DNA of 49,801 nucleotides from Myxococcota bacterium (GCA_028823175.1 JAPKBZ010000030.1:1-49801); one strand, 5' to 3'. Positions 34,585 to 43,650 are shown, numbered from the stretch's first letter. The notes: generated by a model from the letters alone, not told the origin. A program made the numbers and translations.

Positions 34585-36759
34585 CTAATCGCTGGAGACC
34601 AAGAGCAATCGCTCAACCGTCGTCAGCAACACATCAAGATTAAAAGGTTTATAGAGGAACTCGCTCCGCTCGCCATCGATATCAGATGCGTCGAGCTCAT
34701 TGGCAGAATGACCCGAGATGTAGACCACCTTCAGCTCGGGAGCCGAAAGTCTGAGGCGTCGAATCATCTCGGCTCCCCCCAATCTGGGCATGACAACATC
34801 TGAGACCACAATATCGATCGAAGACAAATACCTGATTCCGAGTTCATAGCCCCGGATTCCATCGACCGCTTCGATAACGTGGTAACCCCGTCGAGAGAGC
34901 GTTCGAACCACTAAACTTCGCACCGATGCTTCATCTTCCACCACCAAGACCGTCGCGCTCTTGGGAGAATAACTGGGTTCGACGGACTCCGGCTCCGTGT
35001 AGTACTCCTCCACATCCGCAGCCCTGGGAAGGTAGATCCGAAATGTCGACCCCTCTCCAACCTGGCTCTCGATACCGATCGCGCCCCCACTCTGCCGGAC
35101 AATTCCATGGGTGGTCGAGAGACCCAAGCCCGTCCCACTTCCGAGAGGCTTTGTCGTAAAGAATGGGTCGAAGATGTTTTCGATGACCTCCGCCGTCATT
35201 CCCGTGCCTTCATCCCTGACTTCCACACAACCGTATTCGCCGGGAGGCAAATCCTTGACCCCAGCCGCAGCCTCTTCGTCGACTCGGGCATTGAATGTTC
35301 GAAGCCAGATCCTGCCCCCATCTGGCATCGCGGCCGAGGCATTCAGAACGAGATTCATGATGGCCTGTTCAAGCCGCGCCGCTTCGCTCTGAATAGGCCA
35401 CGGTTCATCCTCGAGTTCTAGTCTTATCTCACTCGAGTCCGGCAATACTTTTTCAAGCATCCCTACCAGGCTGTCAATCAATCGAGAGAGATTGATGGCC
35501 TCCACATCTAGGCTATCGCGGCGGCTGAAGGCCAGCAGTTGTTTGGTAATCGAGTTAGCCCGATCGCCTGCATGGGCGACCTCACGCAGGCTCTCCACGG
35601 CCTCATCGGGCAGGTCGTCGCGCAGAAGCAGCAACTCGGTATATCCATTGATCGCCATGAGGAGGTTGTTGAAATCGTGGGCCACGCCTCCCGAAATCCG
35701 ACCAATGGCCTCCAATCGACGCTTGAGGCCGATCTCCTTCTCCTTTTGGGCAAGTTCCTCGCGCAATCGGTTTCGTTCGGTGAGATCTTGGATATACGCG
35801 ATGAACCGACTGTCCGGCTTCCCCTTCAGTTCCTGAATCGTCAACTCAACAGGGAACTCCGAACCGTCGCTTCGCAGCGAGAAAGTCTCAAGCCTCACGC
35901 CCATGATATTTGCAATTCCGGTCTTGATATAGCGCCCGAAGCCCGCGTAGTGGTCCGCCCGCAGCCGCTCCGGGATCAGCACCTCTGGCATGGCTAGGCC
36001 GATGACCTCAGATGCACTCAGGCCATAGATCGCCTCCGCAGCGGGATTGAAGAACTCGATCCGATCTCCAACCCCAATGATCACGATCGCATCCCGCGCC
36101 ACGTTCAAGCTTCCCCGAAAGTGCTCGTTGCTCTCTATGAGTTCCTGATTTTTCTTGATCTCGGCATTGCGAGACGACATGAGCTGCTTGGAGGAACGGC
36201 TCATCATTGTCGAAATAATCGCAGCTATCCCCGTGCAGAAAATGATGGCCAGGGTTTGATTCATGGCCAACATCGCCGTGTTGTCGCCGCCCGCGTTCGG
36301 CATGGGCAGAGATTCTGAAAACCACGCCAGGGCCAGCATGGAGATCACCCCGACCGCCCCTGACAGGTACGCGATGCCAGGCCCAAGAAGGAGCCCACCC
36401 AGGAGGGGAACAATCAAGAACCAGACGCTGTAGGGAGAGGCGACCCCTCCCTCGAAATACGCAGGCACAAGCGTGATCGCCACACCCGCTACAACCATCA
36501 CGCCCGCGCCCAGCCGAGCTGAATTCGTCATGCGAACGACCACAGACGACAGAACGAAGCCGATCAGACCAAAGACAAACGCAATACGGCGGATCGCATC
36601 GAGTTCGACCTGCATCGCCGAGTATAGGTACCCGACACACAAGGACAGGGTCGCCGACCACGCGACAATATGAACGAAGCGGCGCTGAAGATCGGGCCGG
36701 AAGATCCCGTCTCTTAGCTCACTCGTATTAGTTGAAACTGGCTCATTTAAATCCGGCAC
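34585..36759 (-). CDS. Membrane PAS hybrid histidine kinase with C-terminal receiver
   Basis: This 724-aa sensor kinase has an N-terminal membrane region of about six helices (residues 30-185), a PAS domain (about 215-330, IVIIGVGDRIEFFNPAAEAIYG), a HisKA domain with phospho-acceptor His361 in GGVAHDFNNLL, a HATPase with N-box NLVLNASAAM, G1 DEGTGM and GTGLGLSTTHG, and a C-terminal receiver domain (about 603-720) with acceptor Asp654 in VVSDVVMP and Lys in YKPF. It has no output domain, so the phosphate must pass to a separate HPt or regulator not seen here. The GTG start at 36759 has CCGGAG at 6-nt spacing. It sits between a PhyH gene (52 nt upstream) and the MBL-like gene (16 nt downstream), inside an apparent catabolic operon. 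Confidence 0.95.
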   Translation of the reverse strand: MPDLNEPVSTNTSELRDGIFRPDLQRRFVHIVAWSATLSLCVGYLYSAMQVELDAIRRIAFVFGLIGFVLSSVVVRMTNSARLGAGVMVVAGVAITLVPAYFEGGVASPYSVWFLIVPLLGGLLLGPGIAYLSGAVGVISMLALAWFSESLPMPNAGGDNTAMLAMNQTLAIIFCTGIAAIISTMMSRSSKQLMSSRNAEIKKNQELIESNEHFRGSLNVARDAIVIIGVGDRIEFFNPAAEAIYGLSASEVIGLAMPEVLIPERLRADHYAGFGRYIKTGIANIMGVRLETFSLRSDGSEFPVELTIQELKGKPDSRFIAYIQDLTERNRLREELAQKEKEIGLKRRLEAIGRISGGVAHDFNNLLMAINGYTELLLLRDDLPDEAVESLREVAHAGDRANSITKQLLAFSRRDSLDVEAINLSRLIDSLVGMLEKVLPDSSEIRLELEDEPWPIQSEAARLEQAIMNLVLNASAAMPDGGRIWLRTFNARVDEEAAAGVKDLPPGEYGCVEVRDEGTGMTAEVIENIFDPFFTTKPLGSGTGLGLSTTHGIVRQSGGAIGIESQVGEGSTFRIYLPRAADVEEYYTEPESVEPSYSPKSATVLVVEDEASVRSLVVRTLSRRGYHVIEAVDGIRGYELGIRYLSSIDIVVSDVVMPRLGGAEMIRRLRLSAPELKVVYISGHSANELDASDIDGERSEFLYKPFNLDVLLTTVERLLLVSSD

Positions 36760-36771
36760 GACAATCTCCGG

Positions 36772-36792
36772 GGCAACCAGGCTGGGGTTGCC
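36772..36792. other. Hairpin directly upstream of the kinase ribosome binding site
   Basis: GGCAACC and GGTTGCC form a perfect 7-bp stem with a 7-nt loop in the 52-nt PhyH-kinase spacer. On the minus strand it ends only a few nt before the kinase GGAG. It may protect the mRNA 5' or 3' end after processing, or tune kinase translation against the upstream catabolic genes. Confidence 0.45.
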
Positions 36793-36811
36793 TCACACTT
36801 CCGAAGGATAC

Positions 36812-37696
36812 TCAATCTTCCCGCTGCTGGACCTCAAAGATCGTGCGGACACGAGAAGGGCCCACCTGGCAGGGCCTGGGATCGTGGCGGGCCCATCGGG
36901 CGGCATGCCCCCGGACCAATGTGTCTCCTCGGGGGCTCTTCTTCACGAGATCCGTGTAGGTGAAGGCGTCAGCAGCCGCATAGGTCTGAAGGAGAAGGCG
37001 CCGATTCCGATCCGAGGAGTTTTGCGACGATCCATGGACAGTACGACAATTGTGCACCGTCACGGTACCGGCGGGGCCCTCGGGATAAACGGCGCTTTGA
37101 GTGTCGAGTTGCGCGCAGTCCGCGTCCTTCAGGCAGCCAACCCAGCGCTCTCCGTCGTACTGGTCATAGAGAGGCCCATCGTGGCTGCCCGGGATGAAGC
37201 CCACATTCCCCATATCAGTAGTTACATCGTCGAGGAAAACACCCACTGTCAACGGACTGTAGTTCGTATGGGGCCAGAACTGGATATCCTGGTGCCACTT
37301 GACTTCCTCCCCACCGCCCGGAGCCTTGAAATTCAGCTTGCTGTGGTGAAATTTCAGATCGGGACCGATCAAGTCGTCCGCGATATCTGCCACGACGGAC
37401 TCACTCACGAATTCCCAGAAAGTTGGGTGCAGGTCAGCGGGGGAAACCAACCGTCTCAGCCGGGGCCGAGCGGCGCAATGCCCCTCCTCAAGGTCGAAGA
37501 GCGGCGTGGACTCTGAGAGCAATCGACTCTTCTCGACAAATTCATCGGTGATCTCCCGAAGTCGGGCGAGCCAATCCTCGCCCACCCTGCCTGGAAGCAC
37601 GACAAATCCGTCGCGAATATAGGCGAGGCGTTGCTCCGGGTTCAGCACCCCAAGAGGTCGCTCCTGGTCGTTTACAATCCGGGTTAGCGAGGCCAA
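36812..37696 (-). CDS. Phytanoyl-CoA dioxygenase (PhyH) family protein, 2
   Basis: This 294-aa Fe(II)/2-oxoglutarate dioxygenase has the H-x-D motif at His135/Asp137 (KWHQDIQFWPH), distal His221 in NCRTVHGSS and Arg232 or 233 in DRNRRLLLQ for 2-oxoglutarate. The segment VGVFLDDVTTDMGNVGFIPGSH is typical of the family. It is more canonical than the first PhyH protein at 25.9-27.0 kb. The start is TTG 37696 with GAGG 5 nt upstream. It follows the GST gene by about 101 nt and precedes the histidine kinase by 52 nt on the same strand. Confidence 0.92.
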   Translation of the reverse strand: MASLTRIVNDQERPLGVLNPEQRLAYIRDGFVVLPGRVGEDWLARLREITDEFVEKSRLLSESTPLFDLEEGHCAARPRLRRLVSPADLHPTFWEFVSESVVADIADDLIGPDLKFHHSKLNFKAPGGGEEVKWHQDIQFWPHTNYSPLTVGVFLDDVTTDMGNVGFIPGSHDGPLYDQYDGERWVGCLKDADCAQLDTQSAVYPEGPAGTVTVHNCRTVHGSSQNSSDRNRRLLLQTYAAADAFTYTDLVKKSPRGDTLVRGHAARWARHDPRPCQVGPSRVRTIFEVQQRED

Positions 37697-37797
37697 TCGA
37701 ACCTCGGCAGCCCTGATCGGATCACCCTAAACATCGTGCGCTCCTCGAGCCCCAGAGGTGGCCCGTTTTTGAAAGTCTGCCCCCAGCGGCAACGGCC

Positions 37798-38418
37798 CTA
37801 CCCCACAGTGGCCGCAATGCTGGGCCTGTCGGCGATTCTCGCATACCACGCGCCCAGCTTTTCAAGGCTGGGGTCGAGGGGCTGACCCACTGCGCCACCG
37901 AACTCAAGGAACGCGAATAGCATTATATCCGCGAGGCTGAATCGCCCCCCGCAGATAAAATCACCCTCGCCCAGCAACCCTTCAAGCCAGGCCAGCCGTT
38001 CCTGAACGTGCAGTTTGAAATCCGCTGCGGCTTGAGGGAAGAGCCTAATGCGATCCTTAAAGAGGCTATGGCCCTCAGCTGACCGGAATCCGTTGGCCAG
38101 GGGCTCGCAAATATTCAGATCGATTCGCCGAACCCACATCCGGGTTTCGCCCCGATCCTCCGCCGACTCGCCTAAAAGGCTCGGGCCCGGGGTCGCCTCC
38201 TCGAGGTATTCACAGATCGCGGTAATCTCGGAAATGCAGCGACCATTATCCAACTCGAGGGTCGGAAGTTGGCCGGCGGGGTTGCGCCCAACATGCGTGC
38301 CCTCCCTGTTTTCGCCGCCTATCAGATCCACCTCCACCAGGGGGATCTCGACCCCCTTTTCCTCCATGAAGATGCGAACAACCCTCGGATTCGGGCCCGG
38401 GCCGGTATACAATTTCAC
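37798..38418 (-). CDS. Glutathione S-transferase family protein
   Basis: This 206-aa protein has an N-terminal thioredoxin-like domain (VKLYTGPGPNPRVVRIFMEE, then AGQLPTLELDNG with the cis-Pro before T and the GRCISEITAI glutathione-binding ES pair) and a C-terminal helical domain (FSLADIMLFAFLEF N-cap motif). It conjugates or reduces electrophiles with glutathione, or isomerises them. The start is GTG 38418, with GAGGAG 6 nt upstream; the longer open frame upstream is not family-like. In this operon with TetR and PhyH a detoxification or catabolic role is likely. Confidence 0.92.
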   Translation of the reverse strand: MKLYTGPGPNPRVVRIFMEEKGVEIPLVEVDLIGGENREGTHVGRNPAGQLPTLELDNGRCISEITAICEYLEEATPGPSLLGESAEDRGETRMWVRRIDLNICEPLANGFRSAEGHSLFKDRIRLFPQAAADFKLHVQERLAWLEGLLGEGDFICGGRFSLADIMLFAFLEFGGAVGQPLDPSLEKLGAWYARIADRPSIAATVG

Positions 38419-38551
38419 CTCGATCTCCTCTCGAATGCCCCGGTAGCAACTCGCCCCAGGCGGCTTAGCTTGCCTGCAAAATTCGCGCAGCTTTACGAGA
38501 ACCGCAAAGAGTATGAGGGAAGCCAACAGATCGACACCCCCTCGGAGCCGA

Positions 38552-39184
38552 TCAGTCGGAGTCTACGGAGATCGACGGATAGAAGAGGTCCAGAACGGAA
38601 TCAACATGGGCTTCGATCATTTCGGGATCGAAAGGGTCGAGCTTGGTGAGGAGCTGGAATTCCGGACCCACGACATAGGGCAGCCCCGCCGCGCCGACCA
38701 TCATATAATAAATATGTTCAAGGCGTCCCGAACGCCCATAGCCGTTCCGCACCGCCCGGCGAGTCTCGCTCTTCACGTACTCGAAGTTCGGGCGCAGGTG
38801 TTTTTCGACGAGCCATTCAGACCGTTCGTTGCCTGCCGTACCTTCTTGCATAACGATCCGAAGGAGTTCCGGGGACTCCGCCGAGAAAGAAACATAGGCA
38901 GCCAGCATTCGGCGAGTCTGCTCTCGTTCCTCGAGATCACCGATTCCCGAGCGCGCGCTGGCCATCGTTTCGGTGAAACGGCCAAAAATATCGTCGACCA
39001 CCGCCTTCCAAAGGGCTTCCTTGGTCTTGAAGTGATACGGAAGCGATGCAAGAGCCACCCCGGCACGCAGGGCGATCGCACGGGTAGTCGCCCCCTCGAA
39101 GCCCCTGGCAGAGAAGATTTCAACGCCGGCTTCGATCAATTTAGCCCGCGTCTCTGCGCTGCGCTTCTGGTGGGTTCGTTCCAC
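38552..39184 (-). CDS. TetR-family transcriptional regulator
   Basis: This 210-aa regulator has an N-terminal TetR helix-turn-helix domain (ETRAKLIEAGVEIFSARG, then TTRAIALRAGVALASLPYHF, about 10-60) and a ligand-binding helical domain similar to CerR/YbiH-type C-termini (IVMQEGTAGNERSEWLV). It probably represses its own operon and the divergent acyl-CoA synthetase genes until an acyl or aromatic ligand binds. The start is GTG 39184 with GGAGGG 6 nt upstream. The 213-nt divergent region holds a dyad candidate at 39291-39318. Confidence 0.93.
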   Translation of the reverse strand: MERTHQKRSAETRAKLIEAGVEIFSARGFEGATTRAIALRAGVALASLPYHFKTKEALWKAVVDDIFGRFTETMASARSGIGDLEEREQTRRMLAAYVSFSAESPELLRIVMQEGTAGNERSEWLVEKHLRPNFEYVKSETRRAVRNGYGRSGRLEHIYYMMVGAAGLPYVVGPEFQLLTKLDPFDPEMIEAHVDSVLDLFYPSISVDSD

Positions 39185-39290
39185 TTACAGCCCTCCGCTC
39201 GATTCTCTGCCGGATAGCTTGTAACCAGCGGCCCTCGACTCTATCAAAAACCGAGGTCCACCGGGGCCTCCCATGCAGCCTTTCGAAATG

Positions 39291-39318
39291 TGCCAAGGCG
39301 CGCTTACATTGGTTGGCA
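39291..39318. promoter_or_regulatory. Candidate TetR operator in divergent region
   Basis: TGCCAA (39291-39296) and TTGGCA (39313-39318) form a perfect 6-bp inverted repeat with a 16-nt spacer, 80 nt before the acyl-CoA synthetase start and about 107 nt before the TetR start. Arm length and total span suit a TetR dimer, but the spacer is long and no second copy supports it. Confidence 0.35.
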
Positions 39319-39397
39319 GCTTTGTTATTGCAGCGGTCCCGGAAATTTCACAAAACCGGTCACCGCAGCGTTCCCCCGCTCCATGGAGATCCAAAAT

Positions 39398-40939
39398 ATG
39401 TACCCCGGAACACTCGCTCAGCGCATTCCTGAAAAAGCGGCTTTCATCATGGCCTCAAGCGGTCAGACCGTGACCTACGGGCAACTCGACGAACGTTCGA
39501 ACCGGGCGGCCCAGCTCTTCTGGTCCCTCGGACTTAGGCCGGGAGAGCACATCGCATTCTGCCTCGAAAACCACCCCCGATTCTTTGAAATTTGCTGGGC
39601 CGCACAGCGCTCGGGACTCTACTTCACGGCCATCAGCTCGCGACTCACCGCCGCTGAAACCGAATATATCCTCAACGACTCCGGTGCCAAAGTCTTCATC
39701 ACCTCGGCGGCCAAAGCCGATCTGGCCGGCTCGCTCGCGGATCTCTGTCCAGGAGTCGCGGCTCGTTTCATGATCGATGCAACGGCCCCGGGCTATGAAT
39801 CCTGGGAGGAAGCCCTCGCGGCCCAGCCCAGCGAACCCCTCGAAGCCGAGCTCGAGGGCGGGCAAATGCTCTACTCCTCGGGCACCACCGGCCAGCCCAA
39901 GGGGGTAAAACATCCCCTGCCGGGCGAAATCGCCGGGACCCCGCCCCCCCTCATGGCCCTCGTCCAGCACTTCTACGCGGGAACCGAGGACTCCGTATAT
40001 CTCTCCCCAGCGCCGCTCTATCACGCCGCGCCCCTCGCGTACAACATGGCGTTTCAACGACTCGGAGCGACCTGCATCATCATGGAGCAATTTGACGCCC
40101 TCGAGGCCCTACGCCTGATCGAAGTCCATCAGGTCACGCATAGCCAGTGGGTCCCGACCATGTTCGTCCGTATGCTGAAAATGCCCGAGGAACTGCGCCA
40201 ACGACACGACCTCTCAAGTCTTCAGGTGGCTGTCCATGCCGCAGCCCCCTGCCCCGTCCCGATCAAGGAGTCGATGATCGCCTGGTGGGGCGAAGTCATC
40301 CACGAATACTATGCCGGGACCGAGGGCAACGGATTCGTCATGATCAATAGCCAGGACTGGCTCGAACATAAGGGCAGTGTCGGGAAGAGCCCCAACGCCG
40401 TCGTGCATATCCTGGACGACGAGGGGAACGAACTCCCAGCGGGCGAGATCGGGACGATCTACTTCGAGAGCAATGTCGAGTTCGAGTACCACAACGCCCC
40501 GGAAAAGACCGAAGGCGCCCGCAGCAGACAGGGCTGGTCTACCCTGGGCGACGTGGGTTACCTCGACCCCGACGGATGGCTTTTCCTCACGGACCGCAAG
40601 GCACACATGATCATCTCCGGCGGCGTCAATATCTACCCCCAGGAGGCCGAGAACCGACTCATCACCCACCCCAAGGTGCAAGACGTTGCCGTTATTGGGG
40701 TCCCCAATACGGACTTCGGAGAAGAGGTCAAAGCGGTGGTCCAGCCCATCGATCTGGCCCAGGCCGGTCCGGAACTCGCTCAGGAGTTGATCGACTATTG
40801 CCGAGCAGAACTCGCGAGCATCAAGTGCCCACGCACCATCGACTTCGAAGCCGAACTTCCCCGACACCCCACCGGCAAGCTCTACAAGCGACTGCTAAAG
40901 GACCGCTACTGGGAAGGCCACGAGAGCCGCATCGTCTGA
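39398..40939 (+). CDS. Acyl-CoA synthetase (AMP-binding)
   Basis: This 513-aa adenylate-forming enzyme has the P-loop YSSGTTGQPKG (159-169), the YYAGTEG motif, the hinge and ATP motif GDVGYLDPDGWLFLTDR, and the catalytic C-terminal Lys494 in PRHPTGKLYK. It activates a carboxylic acid to its CoA thioester with ATP; the acid may be a fatty, steroid-derived or aromatic acid. I chose ATG 39398 because GGAGAT lies 8 nt upstream; ATG 39383 is five codons earlier and possible. It leads a plus-strand operon with the flavoprotein and DUF1214 genes and diverges from the TetR gene. Confidence 0.94.
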   Translation: MYPGTLAQRIPEKAAFIMASSGQTVTYGQLDERSNRAAQLFWSLGLRPGEHIAFCLENHPRFFEICWAAQRSGLYFTAISSRLTAAETEYILNDSGAKVFITSAAKADLAGSLADLCPGVAARFMIDATAPGYESWEEALAAQPSEPLEAELEGGQMLYSSGTTGQPKGVKHPLPGEIAGTPPPLMALVQHFYAGTEDSVYLSPAPLYHAAPLAYNMAFQRLGATCIIMEQFDALEALRLIEVHQVTHSQWVPTMFVRMLKMPEELRQRHDLSSLQVAVHAAAPCPVPIKESMIAWWGEVIHEYYAGTEGNGFVMINSQDWLEHKGSVGKSPNAVVHILDDEGNELPAGEIGTIYFESNVEFEYHNAPEKTEGARSRQGWSTLGDVGYLDPDGWLFLTDRKAHMIISGGVNIYPQEAENRLITHPKVQDVAVIGVPNTDFGEEVKAVVQPIDLAQAGPELAQELIDYCRAELASIKCPRTIDFEAELPRHPTGKLYKRLLKDRYWEGHESRIV

Positions 40940-40979
40940 GCGCCACCGGCGGCCCACCCCAGGACCCAAGGAGAAGAGC

Positions 40980-42413
40980 ATGACCTCGACCATCCGAGAC
41001 GCCAACGGCGCCGTTCAGTGGCACGAGGAAGTGGACGTGCTTGTCCTCGGACTGGGGGCGGCGGGCGCGGCTGCGGCGCTCGAGGCGTCGGCTTTGGGCG
41101 CCGAGACTCTGGTTCTGGAGCGGGCAAGCGGCGGAGGGGGCACCTCGGCCATGTCCGGTGGGGTCATCTACCTAGGGGGCGGAACGGCGCTCCAGAAGGC
41201 CTGCGGCTTCGAAGACTCCGAGGAGGATATGTACCGCTACCTCATGGCCTCCACCGGGCTCGCCCCCGACCAGACGAAGATCAGCCTCTACTGCGAAGGC
41301 TCTGTCGACCATTATGACTGGCTCTGTGCCCAGGGAGTGCCTTTCAAACAGACTTTCTACCACGGCACCAGCGGCGAACCCCCGACCGACGACGGCCTCG
41401 TCTGGTCCGGAGCCGAGAACGCCCATCCCTTCAAGGATATCGCGCGCCCCGCGCCCCGGGGTCATGTCCCTCAGGTCGAACACCAGGGCGGCCCGCTCTT
41501 GATGCAGAAGCTCTGTGCGGCCGTGGAGGCAAGTCCCGCCCGGATCGCAACCGACCACCGCTGCACGGCGCTCTACCAGGACCATCAGGGCCGGATCCAC
41601 GGCGTCGCGGCCGAGTCCTTCGGCGAAGAACGTCGTATCCGCGCCCGCCAGGGCGTCGTCATCACTACAGGCGGCTTCGTGCTCAATGACGACATGCTCC
41701 TCAAACACGCCCCGCTCGCCCTTCGCTGCGGCATGCGCGTCGCGGCCACCGGGGACGACGGAAGCGGCATCCGTCTGGGGATCGCCGCCGGGGGAGCCAC
41801 CATCCACATGGACTCGGTCTCGGTTTCCCTACCCATCACCCAGCCCTGGGGCCTCAAGCGGGGCATTCTCGTCAACCAGCAGGGACAGCGCTTCGTCAAC
41901 GAAGACACGTATTACGGCCGGCTCGGGGAAGCTGCCCTTCTTCATAACGACGGGCGGTCGTATATGGTGGTCGACCACGGGATCTTTGAGAAGCCCGAAT
42001 ACATGGAGGAAATCGCCGGCGTAGGGGAGACGCCCGAGGAACTCGAACGCGCCCTCGCACTGCCCGAGGGCAGCCTTCGCGCGACTCTGGAACTCTACAA
42101 CCACCATGCCGCCCAGGGCAGCGACCCGGTCTTCCACAAAACCGCCGAATACCTCGAACCCCTGGACCGCCCCCCCTACGGCGCTTTCGATTGCACCACG
42201 GACAAGGCCCTCTACGCCGTCTTTACTCTGGGCGGACTCCACACCGATAGCGATGGGCGGGTTCTCGATCCCGAGGGCGATCCGATCCCCGGGCTCTACG
42301 CCGCCGGTCGCTCGACCTCCGGCATCGCGGTCGGGGGCTATAGCAGCGGACTCTCCCTGGGCGATGGTACGTTCTTCGGTCGCCGAGCGGCCCGCGCAGC
42401 GACCCGGGCCTGA
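40980..42413 (+). CDS. FAD-dependent flavoprotein (fumarate reductase / ketosteroid dehydrogenase type)
   Basis: This 477-aa FAD-binding protein of the PF00890 superfamily has the dinucleotide motif GLGAAGAAAALEA at 24-36, VVITTGGFVLND, and a C-terminal second FAD loop LYAAGRSTSGIAVGGYSSG. Relatives include fumarate reductase flavoproteins and 3-ketosteroid dehydrogenases. Which electron acceptor or desaturation it performs is not readable. The ATG at 40980 has AAGGAG at 6-nt spacing. It lies 40 nt after the acyl-CoA synthetase, and the DUF1214-like gene follows by 57 nt. Confidence 0.92.
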   Translation: MTSTIRDANGAVQWHEEVDVLVLGLGAAGAAAALEASALGAETLVLERASGGGGTSAMSGGVIYLGGGTALQKACGFEDSEEDMYRYLMASTGLAPDQTKISLYCEGSVDHYDWLCAQGVPFKQTFYHGTSGEPPTDDGLVWSGAENAHPFKDIARPAPRGHVPQVEHQGGPLLMQKLCAAVEASPARIATDHRCTALYQDHQGRIHGVAAESFGEERRIRARQGVVITTGGFVLNDDMLLKHAPLALRCGMRVAATGDDGSGIRLGIAAGGATIHMDSVSVSLPITQPWGLKRGILVNQQGQRFVNEDTYYGRLGEAALLHNDGRSYMVVDHGIFEKPEYMEEIAGVGETPEELERALALPEGSLRATLELYNHHAAQGSDPVFHKTAEYLEPLDRPPYGAFDCTTDKALYAVFTLGGLHTDSDGRVLDPEGDPIPGLYAAGRSTSGIAVGGYSSGLSLGDGTFFGRRAARAATRA

Positions 42414-42470
42414 ACTCGGGAAACCCCACCCGCCGCCCGGTGCGGCCCCAACTACCCCTTCGGAGGAACC

Positions 42471-43580
42471 ATGCAAGATCTCGAGAGCCGCCAGGCCTTT
42501 TCAGAACTTATTGACCTCCTGGGCGAGGTCGATTCACGCTATCTCGGCCCCGAGTGGGGACTCGCCAGCCCCGACGACGTGGCCGGGGGCTTTCGCTCGG
42601 TCATGCATATCCTCCAAGGAGCGCTCTTCAGCCATTTCGAGGAAGACGCCGCAACCCCCTACTTTCAGAGAATTGTTTCACCCACTCGGAAGTTCACCGG
42701 CGACAACGCGGACGCGATCTACTACGAGGCCGCCATCGATCCCCAGCAGACCTACCGCGTCCGGGGCCACGCCGGCGGGGCGGTCTACACCTCGTTGACC
42801 CTCGAGGCCGGCGCCCAACAGGGAGCCTTCGGCACCCACACAGCTGGAGTTCTGAACGACGAGGACTTCGACCTCGATCCGAGCGGCGATTTCGAGATCT
42901 TCCTGGGCGGGCCCGCCCGGGAGAGAAACTGGCTCGCGCTGCCCCCCGAGGCCGACCGGATCACCACGCGCCACTATTTCGAAAACATCGCCCCAGCCGC
43001 CTCGGATCCCTCCATCAGTATTCGACTCGAGATCGAATCCACAGAGCCTCAACCCCCGCCGCCTCCGCCGGACGATGCCTCCATCGCCGCGGGAATCCGC
43101 CGTGTCAGCAATTTTCTTCGGAGTCGAACCCTGGGTATGCCCCCGCCCGGGCAGCGAGAGCAGCCGCCTTTCGTCTCGCTCACGCCCAACGAGTTCCCGC
43201 AACCGATCAAGCCCGGGAATTTCACTCTTGCCGCCGCCGATGCCGCGTACTCAATGGCGCCCTATGTACTCGGTCCCGATCAGGCCCTGGTCATCCGGGG
43301 CCGCTGGCCCACCTCGCGTTGCGCCAATGTCTCCCTCTGGAATCGCCACATGCAGACCTACGATTTCAGGACGCGCCAGGTTTCCCTCAACCGGCGCCAG
43401 ACCCAGTTGGAGGCCGATGGAAGTTTTCGTATGATCCTCGCTCACCGCGACCCGGGCCTTCCCAACTGGCTGGACACGGAGGGCAGAGCTTTCGGAATGG
43501 TTTTCTGGCGATTCATGTTGCCCGAGGGCGAAATCACCAAGCCCGAAGGCGAGGTCGTGGATTTCGCCACCTTCGCCTAA
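42471..43580 (+). CDS. DUF1214-like protein, paralog 2
   Basis: This 369-aa protein has the same plan as the DUF1214-like gene at 17-18 kb. It carries the pattern QTYRVRGHAGGAVYTSL and a C-terminal DUF1214-like region with RCANVSLWNRHMQTYD and ILAHRDPGLPNWLDTEG. A proline run (QPPPPPPDD) separates the halves. No signal peptide is present. The start ATG 42471 has GGAGG 4 nt upstream. It closes the operon with the acyl-CoA synthetase and flavoprotein, and a tungstate transporter begins 70 nt later. The function is unknown; the repeated linkage to acyl-CoA genes in this window suggests lipid metabolism. Confidence 0.78.
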   Translation: MQDLESRQAFSELIDLLGEVDSRYLGPEWGLASPDDVAGGFRSVMHILQGALFSHFEEDAATPYFQRIVSPTRKFTGDNADAIYYEAAIDPQQTYRVRGHAGGAVYTSLTLEAGAQQGAFGTHTAGVLNDEDFDLDPSGDFEIFLGGPARERNWLALPPEADRITTRHYFENIAPAASDPSISIRLEIESTEPQPPPPPPDDASIAAGIRRVSNFLRSRTLGMPPPGQREQPPFVSLTPNEFPQPIKPGNFTLAAADAAYSMAPYVLGPDQALVIRGRWPTSRCANVSLWNRHMQTYDFRTRQVSLNRRQTQLEADGSFRMILAHRDPGLPNWLDTEGRAFGMVFWRFMLPEGEITKPEGEVVDFATFA

Positions 43581-43650
43581 TGGAAGCCGCACACGGGTTC
43601 GACAGGAACCCGCACTTGGCAGGACCCCAAATTCCAGGACGCCCCAAGCC

